Source of the DNA: Skermania sp. ID1734
GTDB lineage: Bacteria > Actinomycetota > Actinomycetes > Mycobacteriales > Mycobacteriaceae
Direction: 5' to 3'
DNA length: 64,000 nt
Assembly: GCF_007489285.1 (NCBI RefSeq)
Contig: NZ_VLIY01000021.1
Span: 16,298 to 80,297, forward strand
Shown here: positions 8,243 through 16,865 of the stretch, piece by piece
Position numbering within the stretch: position 1 is the first letter of the stretch
Layout of the letters: each line of letters starts with the position of its first letter
Translations under genes and position numbers: made by a program
Notes under the pieces: generated by a model
The model's database searches: none
What the model saw: only the letters and a program-made list of their open reading frames with translations
Told to the model about the DNA's origin: nothing

Positions 8243-8315
8243 AAGTTAAAGCCGATGGCCGGCGAAAACTGTCCAGTTTCTTGGACACTTTCGCGCCCCA
8301 GATCCGGCTTAACGT
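8243..8315. promoter_or_regulatory. Shared divergent operator/promoter, site 1
   Basis: The perfect palindrome TGTCCA-GTTTCT-TGGACA is at 8270-8287. On the plus strand TAACGT (8310-8315) follows after 22 bases and serves the propeller gene at 8358. On the minus strand TAACTT (8243-8248 read in reverse) follows after 21 bases and serves the SnoaL-like gene starting at 8186. A single palindrome can thus control both directions. Confidence 0.72.
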
Positions 8316-8357
8316 CATTCGCATCACTGACTGAAACGACAGACCAAGGAGGTTGCT

Positions 8358-9524
8358 TTGAGTGCTCGGAATTCACCTGCGACCGGAAAGATCCAGTCGA
8401 TCTGGCACGAATTGCGGATATGGGCGCCGAGGGTCGGACTGATCCTCGGAATTGCCGCGGGTGGTGTGGTCATTGGCCCGGCAGGCGCGGCGCCAGTGAA
8501 CGAACAGATCGCGCCGAGTTATCTGCTCGTCGGTGGCACGGGCTCATCGAATATTTCGGTGCTGCGCGACTCGGGCGGCATGCTGACGAGCGTGGGCCCG
8601 ACGGTGCCCACCGGCACCGGTACGCTCGCAATCGCCGTCACACCGAACGGATGCTACGCCTATGTAGCGCACACGATTTCGGGAACTCTGCAGGGCTTTC
8701 ACCTTGGCGGCGATGGAACGCTGCAGCCGATCCAAGGCGCGCGACTCGCCCCGGGCCGTCCGATAGTCGGTGCGGTCGTGAGCCCGAATGGCAAGTGGCT
8801 CTTCGCTACTGTCGGGTCGATCACCAACGAGGTGCAAACCTATGCCATCGCGCCTTCAGGTGCACTGAGCTTCGTTGGGTCAGTGCCCATTCCCGGCGCC
8901 ACGAGCGGACTGTCGATTCCGACGGTTTCACCGGACGGCCGATTCCTGTTTGCCCCAAGCTTTATCGGTGCGACGATGGATTCGTTCGCGATCGGTTCCG
9001 ACGGGCGGTTGAGCCCGGCCGGACCGCAAGTCCCCACCGGCGATCGGCCCGCACTTCCGTCGGTGACGCCGAACGGAAAGTTCCTCTACATCACCAACGA
9101 GGGCAGCAACGACATCTCCGCCTACCGAATCGACGCCGGCGGCGCGCTAACTCCGATCGGGCGCTTTCCCACCATGGGCACTCCGCACGGCATGGCGATC
9201 ACACCCGACGGACGGTATATGTATTTCCCGCAGTCCACGGGTCTGGGCGTCGGCGGATACACAATCCTCGACAACGGCACACTCGCTCCCCTGCCCGGCG
9301 CCAACATGCCCAGCCCATTCGGTCACATGCCCGGACGGGTAGTGCTGAGTCCGGACGCGCAGTGGCTCTATGCCATCGACACGTTGGCAACCTCCGGCAC
9401 GGCCCAGATCTTCAGCTATCGGGTGATGCCGGGCGGCGCGCTCGCACCCTCCGGTCTGGCTCCGGTCGATACCGGCGTGACGTTTTCCGACGGTGCCACC
9501 GGCGTCTTCGTCAGGCCACGGTAA
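8358..9524 (+). CDS. Secreted YncE/lactonase-like beta-propeller protein
   Basis: A 388-residue exported seven-bladed propeller protein, paralogous to the product of 5375. The start is TTG at 8358 (MSARNSPATG), decided by a strong AAGGAGG five bases upstream. The signal peptide hydrophobic core VGLILGIAAGGVVIGPAGA (about residues 26-44) is followed by APVNE. Blade repeats include TPNGCYAYVAH, SPNGKWLFATV, SPDGRFLFAPS, TPNGKFLYITN and TPDGRYMYFPQ. The divergent neighbour is a SnoaL-like gene that shares its operator. Function unknown: lactonase-like activity or extracellular ligand binding are options; no metal-site residues could be assigned. Confidence 0.84.
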   Translation: MSARNSPATGKIQSIWHELRIWAPRVGLILGIAAGGVVIGPAGAAPVNEQIAPSYLLVGGTGSSNISVLRDSGGMLTSVGPTVPTGTGTLAIAVTPNGCYAYVAHTISGTLQGFHLGGDGTLQPIQGARLAPGRPIVGAVVSPNGKWLFATVGSITNEVQTYAIAPSGALSFVGSVPIPGATSGLSIPTVSPDGRFLFAPSFIGATMDSFAIGSDGRLSPAGPQVPTGDRPALPSVTPNGKFLYITNEGSNDISAYRIDAGGALTPIGRFPTMGTPHGMAITPDGRYMYFPQSTGLGVGGYTILDNGTLAPLPGANMPSPFGHMPGRVVLSPDAQWLYAIDTLATSGTAQIFSYRVMPGGALAPSGLAPVDTGVTFSDGATGVFVRPR

Positions 9525-9607
9525 GCACCACTCTCGACCCGACAGCCCGAAGGGTCTTCTCGCGGCGATTCCATGTGCAGCGGTATACGGCGCATGAAAC
9601 TGGCGAT

Positions 9608-9963
9608 CGACGTTTTCACCTATTTCATTTTCCGATCATCGCGGGCATCATTGTCGCGGCTCTGGGAGTGGAGACGGCCATGTCGCACCTAGGCAGCCAT
9701 CAGGTCGTCGACCCCTGGGGTCCGTCGGCGGCTGGGCCCTTGGTGGCGGCATCGCGCTGTTTCTTGCCGGCACCATGGCCACGGCGGCGCGCGCGTGCGG
9801 AGTTTGGTTGATACCCCGATTGGTAGCGATTGTTGTGCTGCTGGCGATCTCGCCGTTGCTCTCGTCCACCGGCCCACTGGTCGGCGTCGGGGTCGTGGCC
9901 GGCGTACTTCTCGTGCTCGCATTCGTCGAGCAGACTCAGATCAACCCGCGGTCACCATCGTGA
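9608..9963 (+). pseudogene. LtrA-like membrane protein remnant, frameshifted and truncated
   Basis: Two adjacent frames together give the C-terminal third of a low-temperature-requirement-A (LtrA) type membrane protein. The first frame (from about 9608) reads RRFHLFHFPIIAGIIVAALG and then VETAMSHLGSHQVVDPWG. Near 9719 it must shift frame to continue with SVGGWALGGGIALFLAG, then RLVAIVVLLAISPLL and VGVVAGVLLVLAFVEQTQ, ending at a TGA at 9961-9963. The N-terminal two thirds are absent: 9525-9607 shows no matching coding sequence. The end overlaps the nitroreductase gene by 23 bp. This explains the 416-bp stretch without an intact gene. LtrA identity is from pattern recall. Confidence 0.6.
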
Positions 9964-10606
9964 CAGCGTCGGATACAGCGGCGCGCCTGGTTCTGAATTG
10001 GTTTGCCGGATGGTCGTTGTCGGCATATCCGAACGAGACCGCGCACACCACGAGGCGGTCCTCCGGCAGTTTCAGGAACTCCCGAACCTGGTTGGAGTAC
10101 ATGGCAATTGCGGCTTGCGGCACGGTGGCCACGCCGAGCGATTGCGCAGCGAGGAGAAGATTGGCCACGTAACCGCCGCAGTCCACCGCTCCGTAAACGC
10201 CCTGTTCGCGATCGGTGGTAATTACGGCCACATGCGGAGCGCCGAAGAACTCGAAATTCTTCAGCGACTGTTCCAAGCGAGCGGCTCGATCCTCTCGCTG
10301 TATGCCCAGGCTGTTGTACAGCGCGTAGCCGGTTTCGCGTCGACGCTGTTGGTACACGCCTCGATATTCGCGCGGCATCTCGAAGTCCGAACTCTGCTCG
10401 CCGCCACGCGCGTGCTCGAGCAACATATCGCTGAAACGTTTGATCGCCGGAGCGCTGATGACATGTGCATGCCAAGGCTGCGTGTTGCACCACGACGCGG
10501 TGCGCTGAGCGGTGTCGAACATTTCGCTGATTACACTGCCCGGCACCTCGTCCGGTAGGTATGCCCGGCAACTCCACCGCTGTTCCAGCATGTCTTTGAA
10601 CTCCAT
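9941..10606 (-). CDS. Nitroreductase family protein
   Basis: A 221-residue FMN-dependent nitroreductase-fold protein. The start is ATG at 10606 (MEFKDMLEQRWSCRAYL), preceded by GGAGG. The family features are the N-terminal RWSCRAYLPDEVPGSVISEM, corresponding to the usual RRSxRxF FMN-binding motif, then TASWCNTQPWHAHVISAPA, and later AVDCGGYVANLLLAAQSLGV with ATVPQAAIAMYS. The C-terminal part (LPEDRLVVCAVSFGYADND) matches the conserved xxG(Y/F)P region. Substrates may be nitro compounds, quinones or enones; these cannot be told apart here. The gene follows the AraC/hydrolase pair with about 30 bases between. Confidence 0.9.
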   Translation of the reverse strand: MEFKDMLEQRWSCRAYLPDEVPGSVISEMFDTAQRTASWCNTQPWHAHVISAPAIKRFSDMLLEHARGGEQSSDFEMPREYRGVYQQRRRETGYALYNSLGIQREDRAARLEQSLKNFEFFGAPHVAVITTDREQGVYGAVDCGGYVANLLLAAQSLGVATVPQAAIAMYSNQVREFLKLPEDRLVVCAVSFGYADNDHPANQFRTRRAAVSDAVTMVTAG

Positions 10607-10635
10607 TGGCCCTCCAGCCAGTCCCACTCCACCTT

Positions 10636-11481
10636 TTACGGCCTTCTCACCCGCTCCAGGAATTTGCCGAGGTGCGCGGTGAATACAGCGTTGTCGTCGC
10701 CGGTGACCATGTGCCCGGCGTCGACCTCGACCAGCTCTGCTGTCGGAATGAGCTGCAGCAGTTCACGTGCACTCTCGGCGCTTACCAGGTCGGACTCTCG
10801 TCCGCGAACCAGCATGGTGGGCACGGTGATGCACGCCGCCGCCCGATTGAGCCGATCGACCGGCGAATTGCGGTCAGGATCCGCACCGAACTGGAGAAAC
10901 TTTGGGTCCCAATGCCAATACCAACGGCCGTCGGTGCGCTGACGCAGGTTCTTTCGAAGCCCCTGCAGGTTTCGTGGACCACGCCGATTCGGTTGAAAGG
11001 CATCGATCGCGGCGGCGGCCTCGTCGGGCGATGCGAAGCCTTGTGGCGCGCCACCAAGGAAGGCCTGCACTCGTTTTTGCCCGTCCCGATTGACTCGCGG
11101 GGCGATATCGACCAGCACCAGGCCAGCGCAGACTCCTCGGCGCTCTCCCTCGGCAACCAGCGCGACGCGACCGCCCAGCGACGCACCGACAAGCACCGGT
11201 CGATCGTCGAGCGTGTCGATGAGCGCATAGAGGTCGGCCACAAAATGGTCGAGTGCATAGTCACCGCTCGGTGACCACTCGCTCTCACCGTGTCCACGGG
11301 CGTCCACAGTGATGCTCAACCAACCCTCGTCGGCAAGCTGCTTCGCGGTGCGCGCCCAGGAATGTCTGGTTTGGCCGCCGCCGTGGAGCAGCACTACCGT
11401 TCCGCGCCGGTGGGACGCGGGCAACCAGCGATCAGCGACCAGCCGCAGCCCCTGTGCACCAGCAAGTTCGAGCCGGGTCAC
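10636..11481 (-). CDS. Alpha/beta hydrolase
   Basis: A 281-residue hydrolase of the alpha/beta fold. The oxyanion loop is VVLLHGGGQTRHSW, the nucleophile elbow VLVGASLGGRVAL (Ser near residue 99), the acid in VRGRESDLVSAE, and the base in VDAGHMVTGDD. The DARGHGESEW strand-loop is also typical. The start GTG at 11481 overlaps the stop of the upstream AraC gene (GTGA), so the two are translationally coupled, unusually with a regulator first. Ester, epoxide or C-C bond hydrolysis are all possible. No export signal. Confidence 0.88.
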   Translation of the reverse strand: MTRLELAGAQGLRLVADRWLPASHRRGTVVLLHGGGQTRHSWARTAKQLADEGWLSITVDARGHGESEWSPSGDYALDHFVADLYALIDTLDDRPVLVGASLGGRVALVAEGERRGVCAGLVLVDIAPRVNRDGQKRVQAFLGGAPQGFASPDEAAAAIDAFQPNRRGPRNLQGLRKNLRQRTDGRWYWHWDPKFLQFGADPDRNSPVDRLNRAAACITVPTMLVRGRESDLVSAESARELLQLIPTAELVEVDAGHMVTGDDNAVFTAHLGKFLERVRRP

Positions 11482-12452
11482 GGCCGCGCCTGGTGCAGCG
11501 TCTCGGAAGGCAGGATCCCGAAACGTTCCCGATACTGGTGCGCGAACCTACTGGGATGGAAGAAGTTCCATCGCGCGGCCACATCTGTGACCGCGCTGGC
11601 TGCGCCCGAGGATAACTCCAGATGCACGCGATCCAGACGGACATTGCGCAGATACGCAACCGGTGACACGCCGACCACGTCACGGAATCCCGTTTGCAGG
11701 GCGCGGGCGCTGACACCGGCCATCTCGACGAGGTCGGCGATGGTTACTTCCTCGTCGGCGTGCTCGTCGATGTATTGCACGATCTCCCGGATCTTCGAGC
11801 GCCGGCTATGCGCCGGGGTCCGGTTGAGCAGCGCGGTGAGCTGACTGGGCACTGTCATGAGCACCTGGGTCATGACGGCCGATTCCAGTTCCGAGCGCGC
11901 AGCAGGGATTGTGGAGATCCCGCCGTCCCGGGTGAGTTCGGCGTAGAGAAAGCCGGCCATGGCCACGAGTGCCTGGCCGCGACCGTTGCGCAGGTCGAAC
12001 GTCAGGTCGAAGCGAAGCTCGTCCACCGGCTGACCGACCAGCCTGGCCGCATGTGCCTCTAGTTGATCCTTCGCCAGCTTGAGGTGGTACTGCCACGCAT
12101 CGGCACTCCACTGGACGAGCACCGGAGCGTTGGGGCCGAAGGCCACCCCAGCGCTGCCTCCTTCGAAACTGCGCCGAACCCCGTTTTGCTCCACTGTGCT
12201 CTGCCCGGCCGCCAACAGGTTGATGTGGTAGCAGCGCCGCATCGGCGGTCCGATGAGGGTCGCCTCCGCGCCGTAGGACATGCGTCCGGCGGTGAGCCGA
12301 GGCGAGCTGGCGACGTCGAGCCGAAAGTCCAGCTTCTCGGCATTGCGAACGGTGAGGTCGTGGCGGGCGAACGCCGTCGAGACAGTTTCATGTGCCGCGT
12401 CCAGGTCGGACGTGCGTACGTTGAGCAGTCTCGGACCGGTCTCATGCGGCAT
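11478..12452 (-). CDS. AraC family transcriptional regulator
   Basis: A 324-residue AraC/XylS regulator. The start is ATG at 12452 (MPHETGPRL) with AGGAGGAG upstream; the frame could begin 18 bases earlier. The N-terminal half fits the AraC-binding-like domain of AlkR/EutR-type regulators (YHINLLAAGQSTVEQNG). The C-terminal pair of HTHs begins IREIVQYIDEHADEEVTIAD, then LVEMAGVSARALQTGFRDVV and ends SRFAHQYRERFGILPSETL. The AT-rich site at 12471-12491 lies directly upstream, and the divergent operon A begins at 12631, making it a candidate local regulator. Effector unknown. Confidence 0.93.
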   Translation of the reverse strand: MPHETGPRLLNVRTSDLDAAHETVSTAFARHDLTVRNAEKLDFRLDVASSPRLTAGRMSYGAEATLIGPPMRRCYHINLLAAGQSTVEQNGVRRSFEGGSAGVAFGPNAPVLVQWSADAWQYHLKLAKDQLEAHAARLVGQPVDELRFDLTFDLRNGRGQALVAMAGFLYAELTRDGGISTIPAARSELESAVMTQVLMTVPSQLTALLNRTPAHSRRSKIREIVQYIDEHADEEVTIADLVEMAGVSARALQTGFRDVVGVSPVAYLRNVRLDRVHLELSSGAASAVTDVAARWNFFHPSRFAHQYRERFGILPSETLHQARP

Positions 12453-12470
12453 CACAACTCCTCCTACCAC

Positions 12471-12491
12471 GGAAATATATCATATTTGATC
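12471..12491. promoter_or_regulatory. AT-rich control site a (variant of ATATTATAT family)
   Basis: GGAAATATATCATATTTGAT is a rare AT-only island in GC-rich DNA, between the AraC gene and operon A. It resembles the ATATTATAT-centred sites at 36 kb, 41 kb, 49 kb and 56 kb but carries ATATGATAT (reverse strand) as its core. Assignment as operator or promoter is inferred. Confidence 0.45.
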
Positions 12492-12581
12492 TGAGACCGC
12501 TATCTTGCTTCGCCGCGCGGCTTCGCAAAGTGGCTGCTTCTGCTTCGCTCGGAGGATGGTGATCTAGCTCTCACTCAGCCT

Positions 12582-12597
12582 AAATTTTATATACGAA
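12582..12597 (+). promoter_or_regulatory. AT-rich promoter-like site b for operon A
   Basis: AAATTTTATATACGAA lies 34 bases before the zinc-ribbon gene and contains several TANNNT matches, so it is the likely -10 region of operon A. Confidence 0.4.
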
Positions 12598-12630
12598 CCT
12601 TCAACGAGCTGCATACGGGAGATACGTCGC

Positions 12631-12849
12631 ATGTCCGAACCTGAAAACTCCGGCGATTCGCTGGTTCTCGAGCGCACCCCGGTCGAGGGCAGCTGTCCGC
12701 GCTGCGGCGCGGAAGAGCTACGCCGCTACCCCGTCATCGCAGAGACCGGCTGGCTCGAAGTGGTCAAGTGCCAGAACTGCCTGCTTTCCACTGAGCGCAC
12801 ACCGTGGAACCGGCTCGGGCCGATCCAGCTGCTCGTGGACATGATCTAG
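12631..12849 (+). CDS. Small zinc-ribbon protein, putative carboxylase-type third subunit (operon A)
   Basis: A 72-residue protein with two CxxC knuckles, CPRC (residues 22-25) and CQNC (about 47-50), in the arrangement of a zinc ribbon. It is followed 13 bp later by HyuA-like and HyuB-like genes and probably heads a six-gene operon. A related 86-residue protein (CPSC/CQDC, both with KCQ(N/D)C) accompanies the second HyuA/HyuB pair at 44988. Acetone and acetophenone carboxylases combine HyuA/HyuB-like large subunits with a small subunit, which suggests a comparable role here; this is inference, since no homology to those small subunits could be tested. Confidence 0.78.
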   Translation: MSEPENSGDSLVLERTPVEGSCPRCGAEELRRYPVIAETGWLEVVKCQNCLLSTERTPWNRLGPIQLLVDMI

Positions 12850-12862
12850 AGAGGTAAGAAAT

Positions 12863-14902
12863 ATGTTTGCAGTCGATGTCGGCGGCACCTTTACCGACGT
12901 CGTCGCGTGGCGCGACGGCACGATCCACACAGCGAAAGTCTCCACCGACTACCGAGATGTTTCGGGGTCCGTGCTGCAGGGCGCGGAAACCCTGGGCGTC
13001 GAAGGCTCCCGAGTGTTCAACCACGCCAGCACTCACGGCCTGAATGCGGTCATCACCCGCCGACTGCCCAAGGTCGGTTTCCTCACCACCGAGGGTCACC
13101 GCGACATCCTCGACATGGGGCGAGTGTGGAGACCGGCGGACGCCATGCTGAACCCACACTGGCGACGCAGCTTCGGTGACGCCTCCCGGCCGCTCGTGCC
13201 GCGCTACCTGCGCCGCGGCATCCGCGAGCGGATCACCGCCGACGGTAGCGTGCTGTTCGAACTGGACGAAGCCCAGGCTCGCGCCGAACTCGAGGTTCTG
13301 CGCAAGTGCGGGGTCACCGGCATCGCCATCTGCTTACTCAACGCCTACATCAACGACGCGCACGAGGTGCGCTTGCGTGAGCTCGCCCGCGAAATCCTCG
13401 GCGATATCCCTTGCTCGATCTCGAGCGAGGTATCGCCACTAGCCAAGGAATACGCGCGCGCGTCGACCACGCTGGTCGACACATTGATGAAGATCATCTA
13501 CTCCGACTACACCGCGCGGCTCGAGAAGGGCCTGACCGATCTGCGGTTCGACGGTCAGCTCAACTTCGCCGACTGCGCCGCCACACTCGTCCCATCCAAT
13601 CGTGCGATGGAGCACCCCTTCCGCATCGTCTTTTCCGGACCGGCCGCGGGCACCATCGCGTGTGCCCACTTCGGGGCGTTGCTGGGTGAGCAGGATCTGC
13701 TCTGCGCCGACGTCGGCGGCACGTCGATCGACATCAGTGTGGTGACGGCAGGCGAGCCCTTCGTGAATACGACGTTCGAACTCGAGCACGACCTCGTCGT
13801 GAACGCCTTGGCCAACGACATCTCCAGCATCGGCGCCGGCGGCGGCAGCATCGTCTCAATCGGGCTGGCCGGCGAAATCCAGGTCGGACCGGACAGCGCG
13901 GGCTCCGATCCGGGCCCGGCCTGCTACGGCCGGGGCGGAACGCAGCCCACAACCACCGATACCTGCCTACTGATCGGGATCATCAACCCCGACGAGTTCG
14001 CCGGCGGTGAGCTGCATCTCGACCCGGAGCTGTCAAAGCAGGCGTTCGAGAACCTCGAGTCCGAATTCTCACTGGCGCAGCGAGTTCGGTACGCCTACGA
14101 AATGGCGGTCAACAACATGGCCGAGGGCGTCTTCAACGTCGCGATCCGCAACGGCGTGGACCCGCGAGACTACAGCCTCGTGGCCTACGGAGCCGCCGGC
14201 CCGATGCTGCTGCCAGCGGTACTCGACACGGTGCACTGCAAGCAGGTGATCGTGCCGCCGAATCCGGGACTGTTCTCCGCGCTGGGACTGCTCTCGGCAG
14301 ACCAGGTCTTCACCGTGAACCGCAGTGCCTACATGATTCTGACGCCGGCGGCGGCGCCGAAGATCGATGCCCTCTACGCAGACATGGAAGCGCAGTTGCG
14401 GGAGCGGATCGACACCGGCAGCGGCATCACCTTGCAGCGCAGCATGGACGCGCACCTGGCCGGACAAAGCTGGGACACGCCGTTCGTGCCCATTCCCGAC
14501 GGCACGATCGACGAAGCCGCGTTGGAAACCATCATCCAGAATTTCCACGACACCTATGAAGCCCGTTCCGGCAACCGATTCGACGTCATGCCGGTCGAGG
14601 GTGTCACGTTCCGCGTGCGTGCCGTTCTCGACACCGAGAAGGTGACCTACCCAGAACTTCCCGAACGTGGCGACGAACCCCTCGAACCGGCCCGGACCAC
14701 GGTACTGCGCTACCTCGGCGACATCGAATCCGATGGTGTGGGAGAGCAAGTGGCGAACGTGTACGACCGCTCCGCGCTGCGCGCGGGCGACGTGTTGGAT
14801 GGTCCGGCAATCGTCAACGAAGGACTGTCCACGACCCACATCGGCGCCGGGCAGAGCGCCACCGTCGGCCGCTACGGCGAGATGATTATTCGGAAGAAGT
14901 GA
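12863..14902 (+). CDS. HyuA-like subunit of hydantoinase/oxoprolinase/carboxylase family (operon A)
   Basis: A 679-residue ATP-binding subunit. The N-terminal phosphate-1 motif DVGGTFTD is at residues 5-12, and a second actin-like ATPase motif, ADVGGTSIDISVV, is near residue 282. Also seen are HASTHGLNAVITRRLPKVGF and LTTEGHRDILDMGRV, IGAGGGSIVSI, GPDSAGSDPGPACYGRGG and VVPPNPGLFSALGLL, all characteristic of the HyuA/OplA/AcxA superfamily. Family reactions are ATP-dependent hydrolysis of cyclic amides or carboxylation of ketones. The next gene, HyuB-like, starts 4 bp after the stop. The preceding zinc-ribbon gene and following CoA ligase favour a carboxylase-type reaction, by inference. Confidence 0.93.
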   Translation: MFAVDVGGTFTDVVAWRDGTIHTAKVSTDYRDVSGSVLQGAETLGVEGSRVFNHASTHGLNAVITRRLPKVGFLTTEGHRDILDMGRVWRPADAMLNPHWRRSFGDASRPLVPRYLRRGIRERITADGSVLFELDEAQARAELEVLRKCGVTGIAICLLNAYINDAHEVRLRELAREILGDIPCSISSEVSPLAKEYARASTTLVDTLMKIIYSDYTARLEKGLTDLRFDGQLNFADCAATLVPSNRAMEHPFRIVFSGPAAGTIACAHFGALLGEQDLLCADVGGTSIDISVVTAGEPFVNTTFELEHDLVVNALANDISSIGAGGGSIVSIGLAGEIQVGPDSAGSDPGPACYGRGGTQPTTTDTCLLIGIINPDEFAGGELHLDPELSKQAFENLESEFSLAQRVRYAYEMAVNNMAEGVFNVAIRNGVDPRDYSLVAYGAAGPMLLPAVLDTVHCKQVIVPPNPGLFSALGLLSADQVFTVNRSAYMILTPAAAPKIDALYADMEAQLRERIDTGSGITLQRSMDAHLAGQSWDTPFVPIPDGTIDEAALETIIQNFHDTYEARSGNRFDVMPVEGVTFRVRAVLDTEKVTYPELPERGDEPLEPARTTVLRYLGDIESDGVGEQVANVYDRSALRAGDVLDGPAIVNEGLSTTHIGAGQSATVGRYGEMIIRKK

Positions 14903-14906
14903 CGCA

Positions 14907-16832
14907 ATGACTACTGAAACCACTCGCCTGCGCGAGATCTCCGACGACGAGTTCACCGATCGGTACCACTGTGACCGGTTCACCGCATCGGTCATCGTCA
15001 ATCGACTGCACTACGCGGTCGAACACATGTCGGCCGGATTCATGCGCGAGGCGTTCTCGCCGATCATCCGGGACTGGTACGACTTCGCCTGCACGGTGAG
15101 CGGACCGCCAGAGCAGGGCTACCCGATGGCCGTGGTGAGCAACAGCCTGGTCGTTTTCCTCGGCACGATGGGTGACGCGGTTCGCAATGCAGTCGAGGAA
15201 TACGGCGCGGAGAATCTACGTCCTGGCGACATCCTCATCTGTAACGACCCCTATCGCGGTGGCCGCCATGTCAACGATGTGGCCTTCACCCGGCCCGTAT
15301 TCGTCGACGGCAAGATCGTCTCGTTCGTGAACATGTGTGCGCACCAGCTCGACATGGGCGGCACGGTGCCGGGCGGGTTCTCCGCCACGAAGGCCAACGT
15401 CTACGAGAACGGCCTGGTCATTCCGCCGATGCTGTTGTGGTCTGCCGACAAGCCGGTTCGATCGGCGTTCAGCTTGATCTTCGACAACACCCGTTGGGGC
15501 GGAATGCTATTGCCCGACTTCAAGAGCATCTACCAGCAGCTCAAGCTCGGTGAGCAGCTCGTTCTCGACAACATCAACCGCTACGGTCTCGACGCCTATC
15601 TGGGCACCCTGACCTATGCCTGCGACACCTCCGCCGAGCGGATGCGGGACGCGATCGCGCTCGTTCCCGACGGCGACTACGAGGGGTCGGCGCTGATCGA
15701 CGCCGACGGACTCGACGACACCATCGACTACACGGTGCGGGTGAAGCTGCGCAAGCGCGGCAACGACATCGAGGTGGATCTCTCCGGCACCTCACCGCAG
15801 GCTCGAACGTGCATCAACTGTGGCGTGCTCGACGCAAAAACGTCCGTCGGTGTCGCGCTGACCATGCTGCTGGACCCGGAGACACCGTTCACGTCAGGGA
15901 CATGGCGCAATATCGACTTGGCCGCTCCCCCAGGCACGTTGGTGTCGTCGCTGCCGCCAGATGGCGGAATCATGATGTTCTGGGAAGCGTCCGGGGCGGT
16001 CGTGTCGGCGATCTTCGACGCGCTCAACCCCGTGCTTGGCGAAAAAGGCGTGGCCGGTGACTACGGTTCGACCAACACGCACAACGCTTCAGGAGTGCGG
16101 GCCGACGGCACGCCATGGACCAGCGCCACGCAATGCGGCGGCGAGCACGGGCCTTGGGGCGCAACAAAAGCCGGTGATGGAGACAGCTACACAGTGTTGT
16201 TCTTCCTCAACAATCTCGACCCGGCCACCGAAACCATCGAGCACGATTCACCGGTGGTCATGTTGCGCAAGGAACACGCCATCGACACCGGCGGACCCGG
16301 AACCTTCCGCGGTGGAGCCGCCAACCTCAAGGACACCTTGTGGCTGACCGATGCCAACCAGTACCTCTCGCCGTTCCGGACGAAGGTGCCCAGTGGCGTC
16401 GGCGCGGACGGCGGCAACGCCGGACCCAACGGGGCGATGTGGATCTTCCCGCCGACAGACACCGAACGGAACGGGCTGATCGCCACGACGCCCTGCGTCT
16501 ATCGCGACAGCATCCCGGTTGCGGGGGTTCTCGACCCCGAGACCAAGGCGCTGGACCCCGAGCACGGCAGCTACCACTACTTCGCCAGCGAGGCGGTGTG
16601 GAAGACGAAGGCGGGCTCTGTGCTTCGTTGCCTGACCAATGGCGGTGGGGGCTGGGGTGATCCGTTCGCCCGCGACCCGCAGCGCGTACTCGCCGACGTG
16701 CGCGACGAATACGTCAGCATCGACGGTGCTGCTCGCGACTACGGCGTAGTGGTCGTGGGTGATCCACACAACGACCCCGAAGGCCTGACGATAGATCGCC
16801 AAGCCACCGAAAAGCTGCGCGCCGGTCGGTGA
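14907..16832 (+). CDS. HyuB-like subunit of hydantoinase/oxoprolinase/carboxylase family (operon A)
   Basis: A 641-residue partner of the preceding subunit. The family signature CNDPYRGGRHVNDVAF is near residues 112-127, followed by HQLDMGGTVPGGFSATKANV. Later come TSATQCGGEHGPWGATKAGD, a GGPGTFRGGAANLKDTLW segment and the C-terminal GGGGWGDPFARDPQRVLADV, which all members carry. In acetophenone/acetone carboxylases this subunit is thought to perform the carboxyl-transfer half-reaction, in hydantoinases the ring opening. The start is ATG at 14907, 4 bp after the HyuA stop, so the two are translationally coupled. Confidence 0.93.
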   Translation: MTTETTRLREISDDEFTDRYHCDRFTASVIVNRLHYAVEHMSAGFMREAFSPIIRDWYDFACTVSGPPEQGYPMAVVSNSLVVFLGTMGDAVRNAVEEYGAENLRPGDILICNDPYRGGRHVNDVAFTRPVFVDGKIVSFVNMCAHQLDMGGTVPGGFSATKANVYENGLVIPPMLLWSADKPVRSAFSLIFDNTRWGGMLLPDFKSIYQQLKLGEQLVLDNINRYGLDAYLGTLTYACDTSAERMRDAIALVPDGDYEGSALIDADGLDDTIDYTVRVKLRKRGNDIEVDLSGTSPQARTCINCGVLDAKTSVGVALTMLLDPETPFTSGTWRNIDLAAPPGTLVSSLPPDGGIMMFWEASGAVVSAIFDALNPVLGEKGVAGDYGSTNTHNASGVRADGTPWTSATQCGGEHGPWGATKAGDGDSYTVLFFLNNLDPATETIEHDSPVVMLRKEHAIDTGGPGTFRGGAANLKDTLWLTDANQYLSPFRTKVPSGVGADGGNAGPNGAMWIFPPTDTERNGLIATTPCVYRDSIPVAGVLDPETKALDPEHGSYHYFASEAVWKTKAGSVLRCLTNGGGGWGDPFARDPQRVLADVRDEYVSIDGAARDYGVVVVGDPHNDPEGLTIDRQATEKLRAGR

Positions 16833-16865
16833 TCGAGCTTCGCCAAACTGAAAGGACCATCCTCC

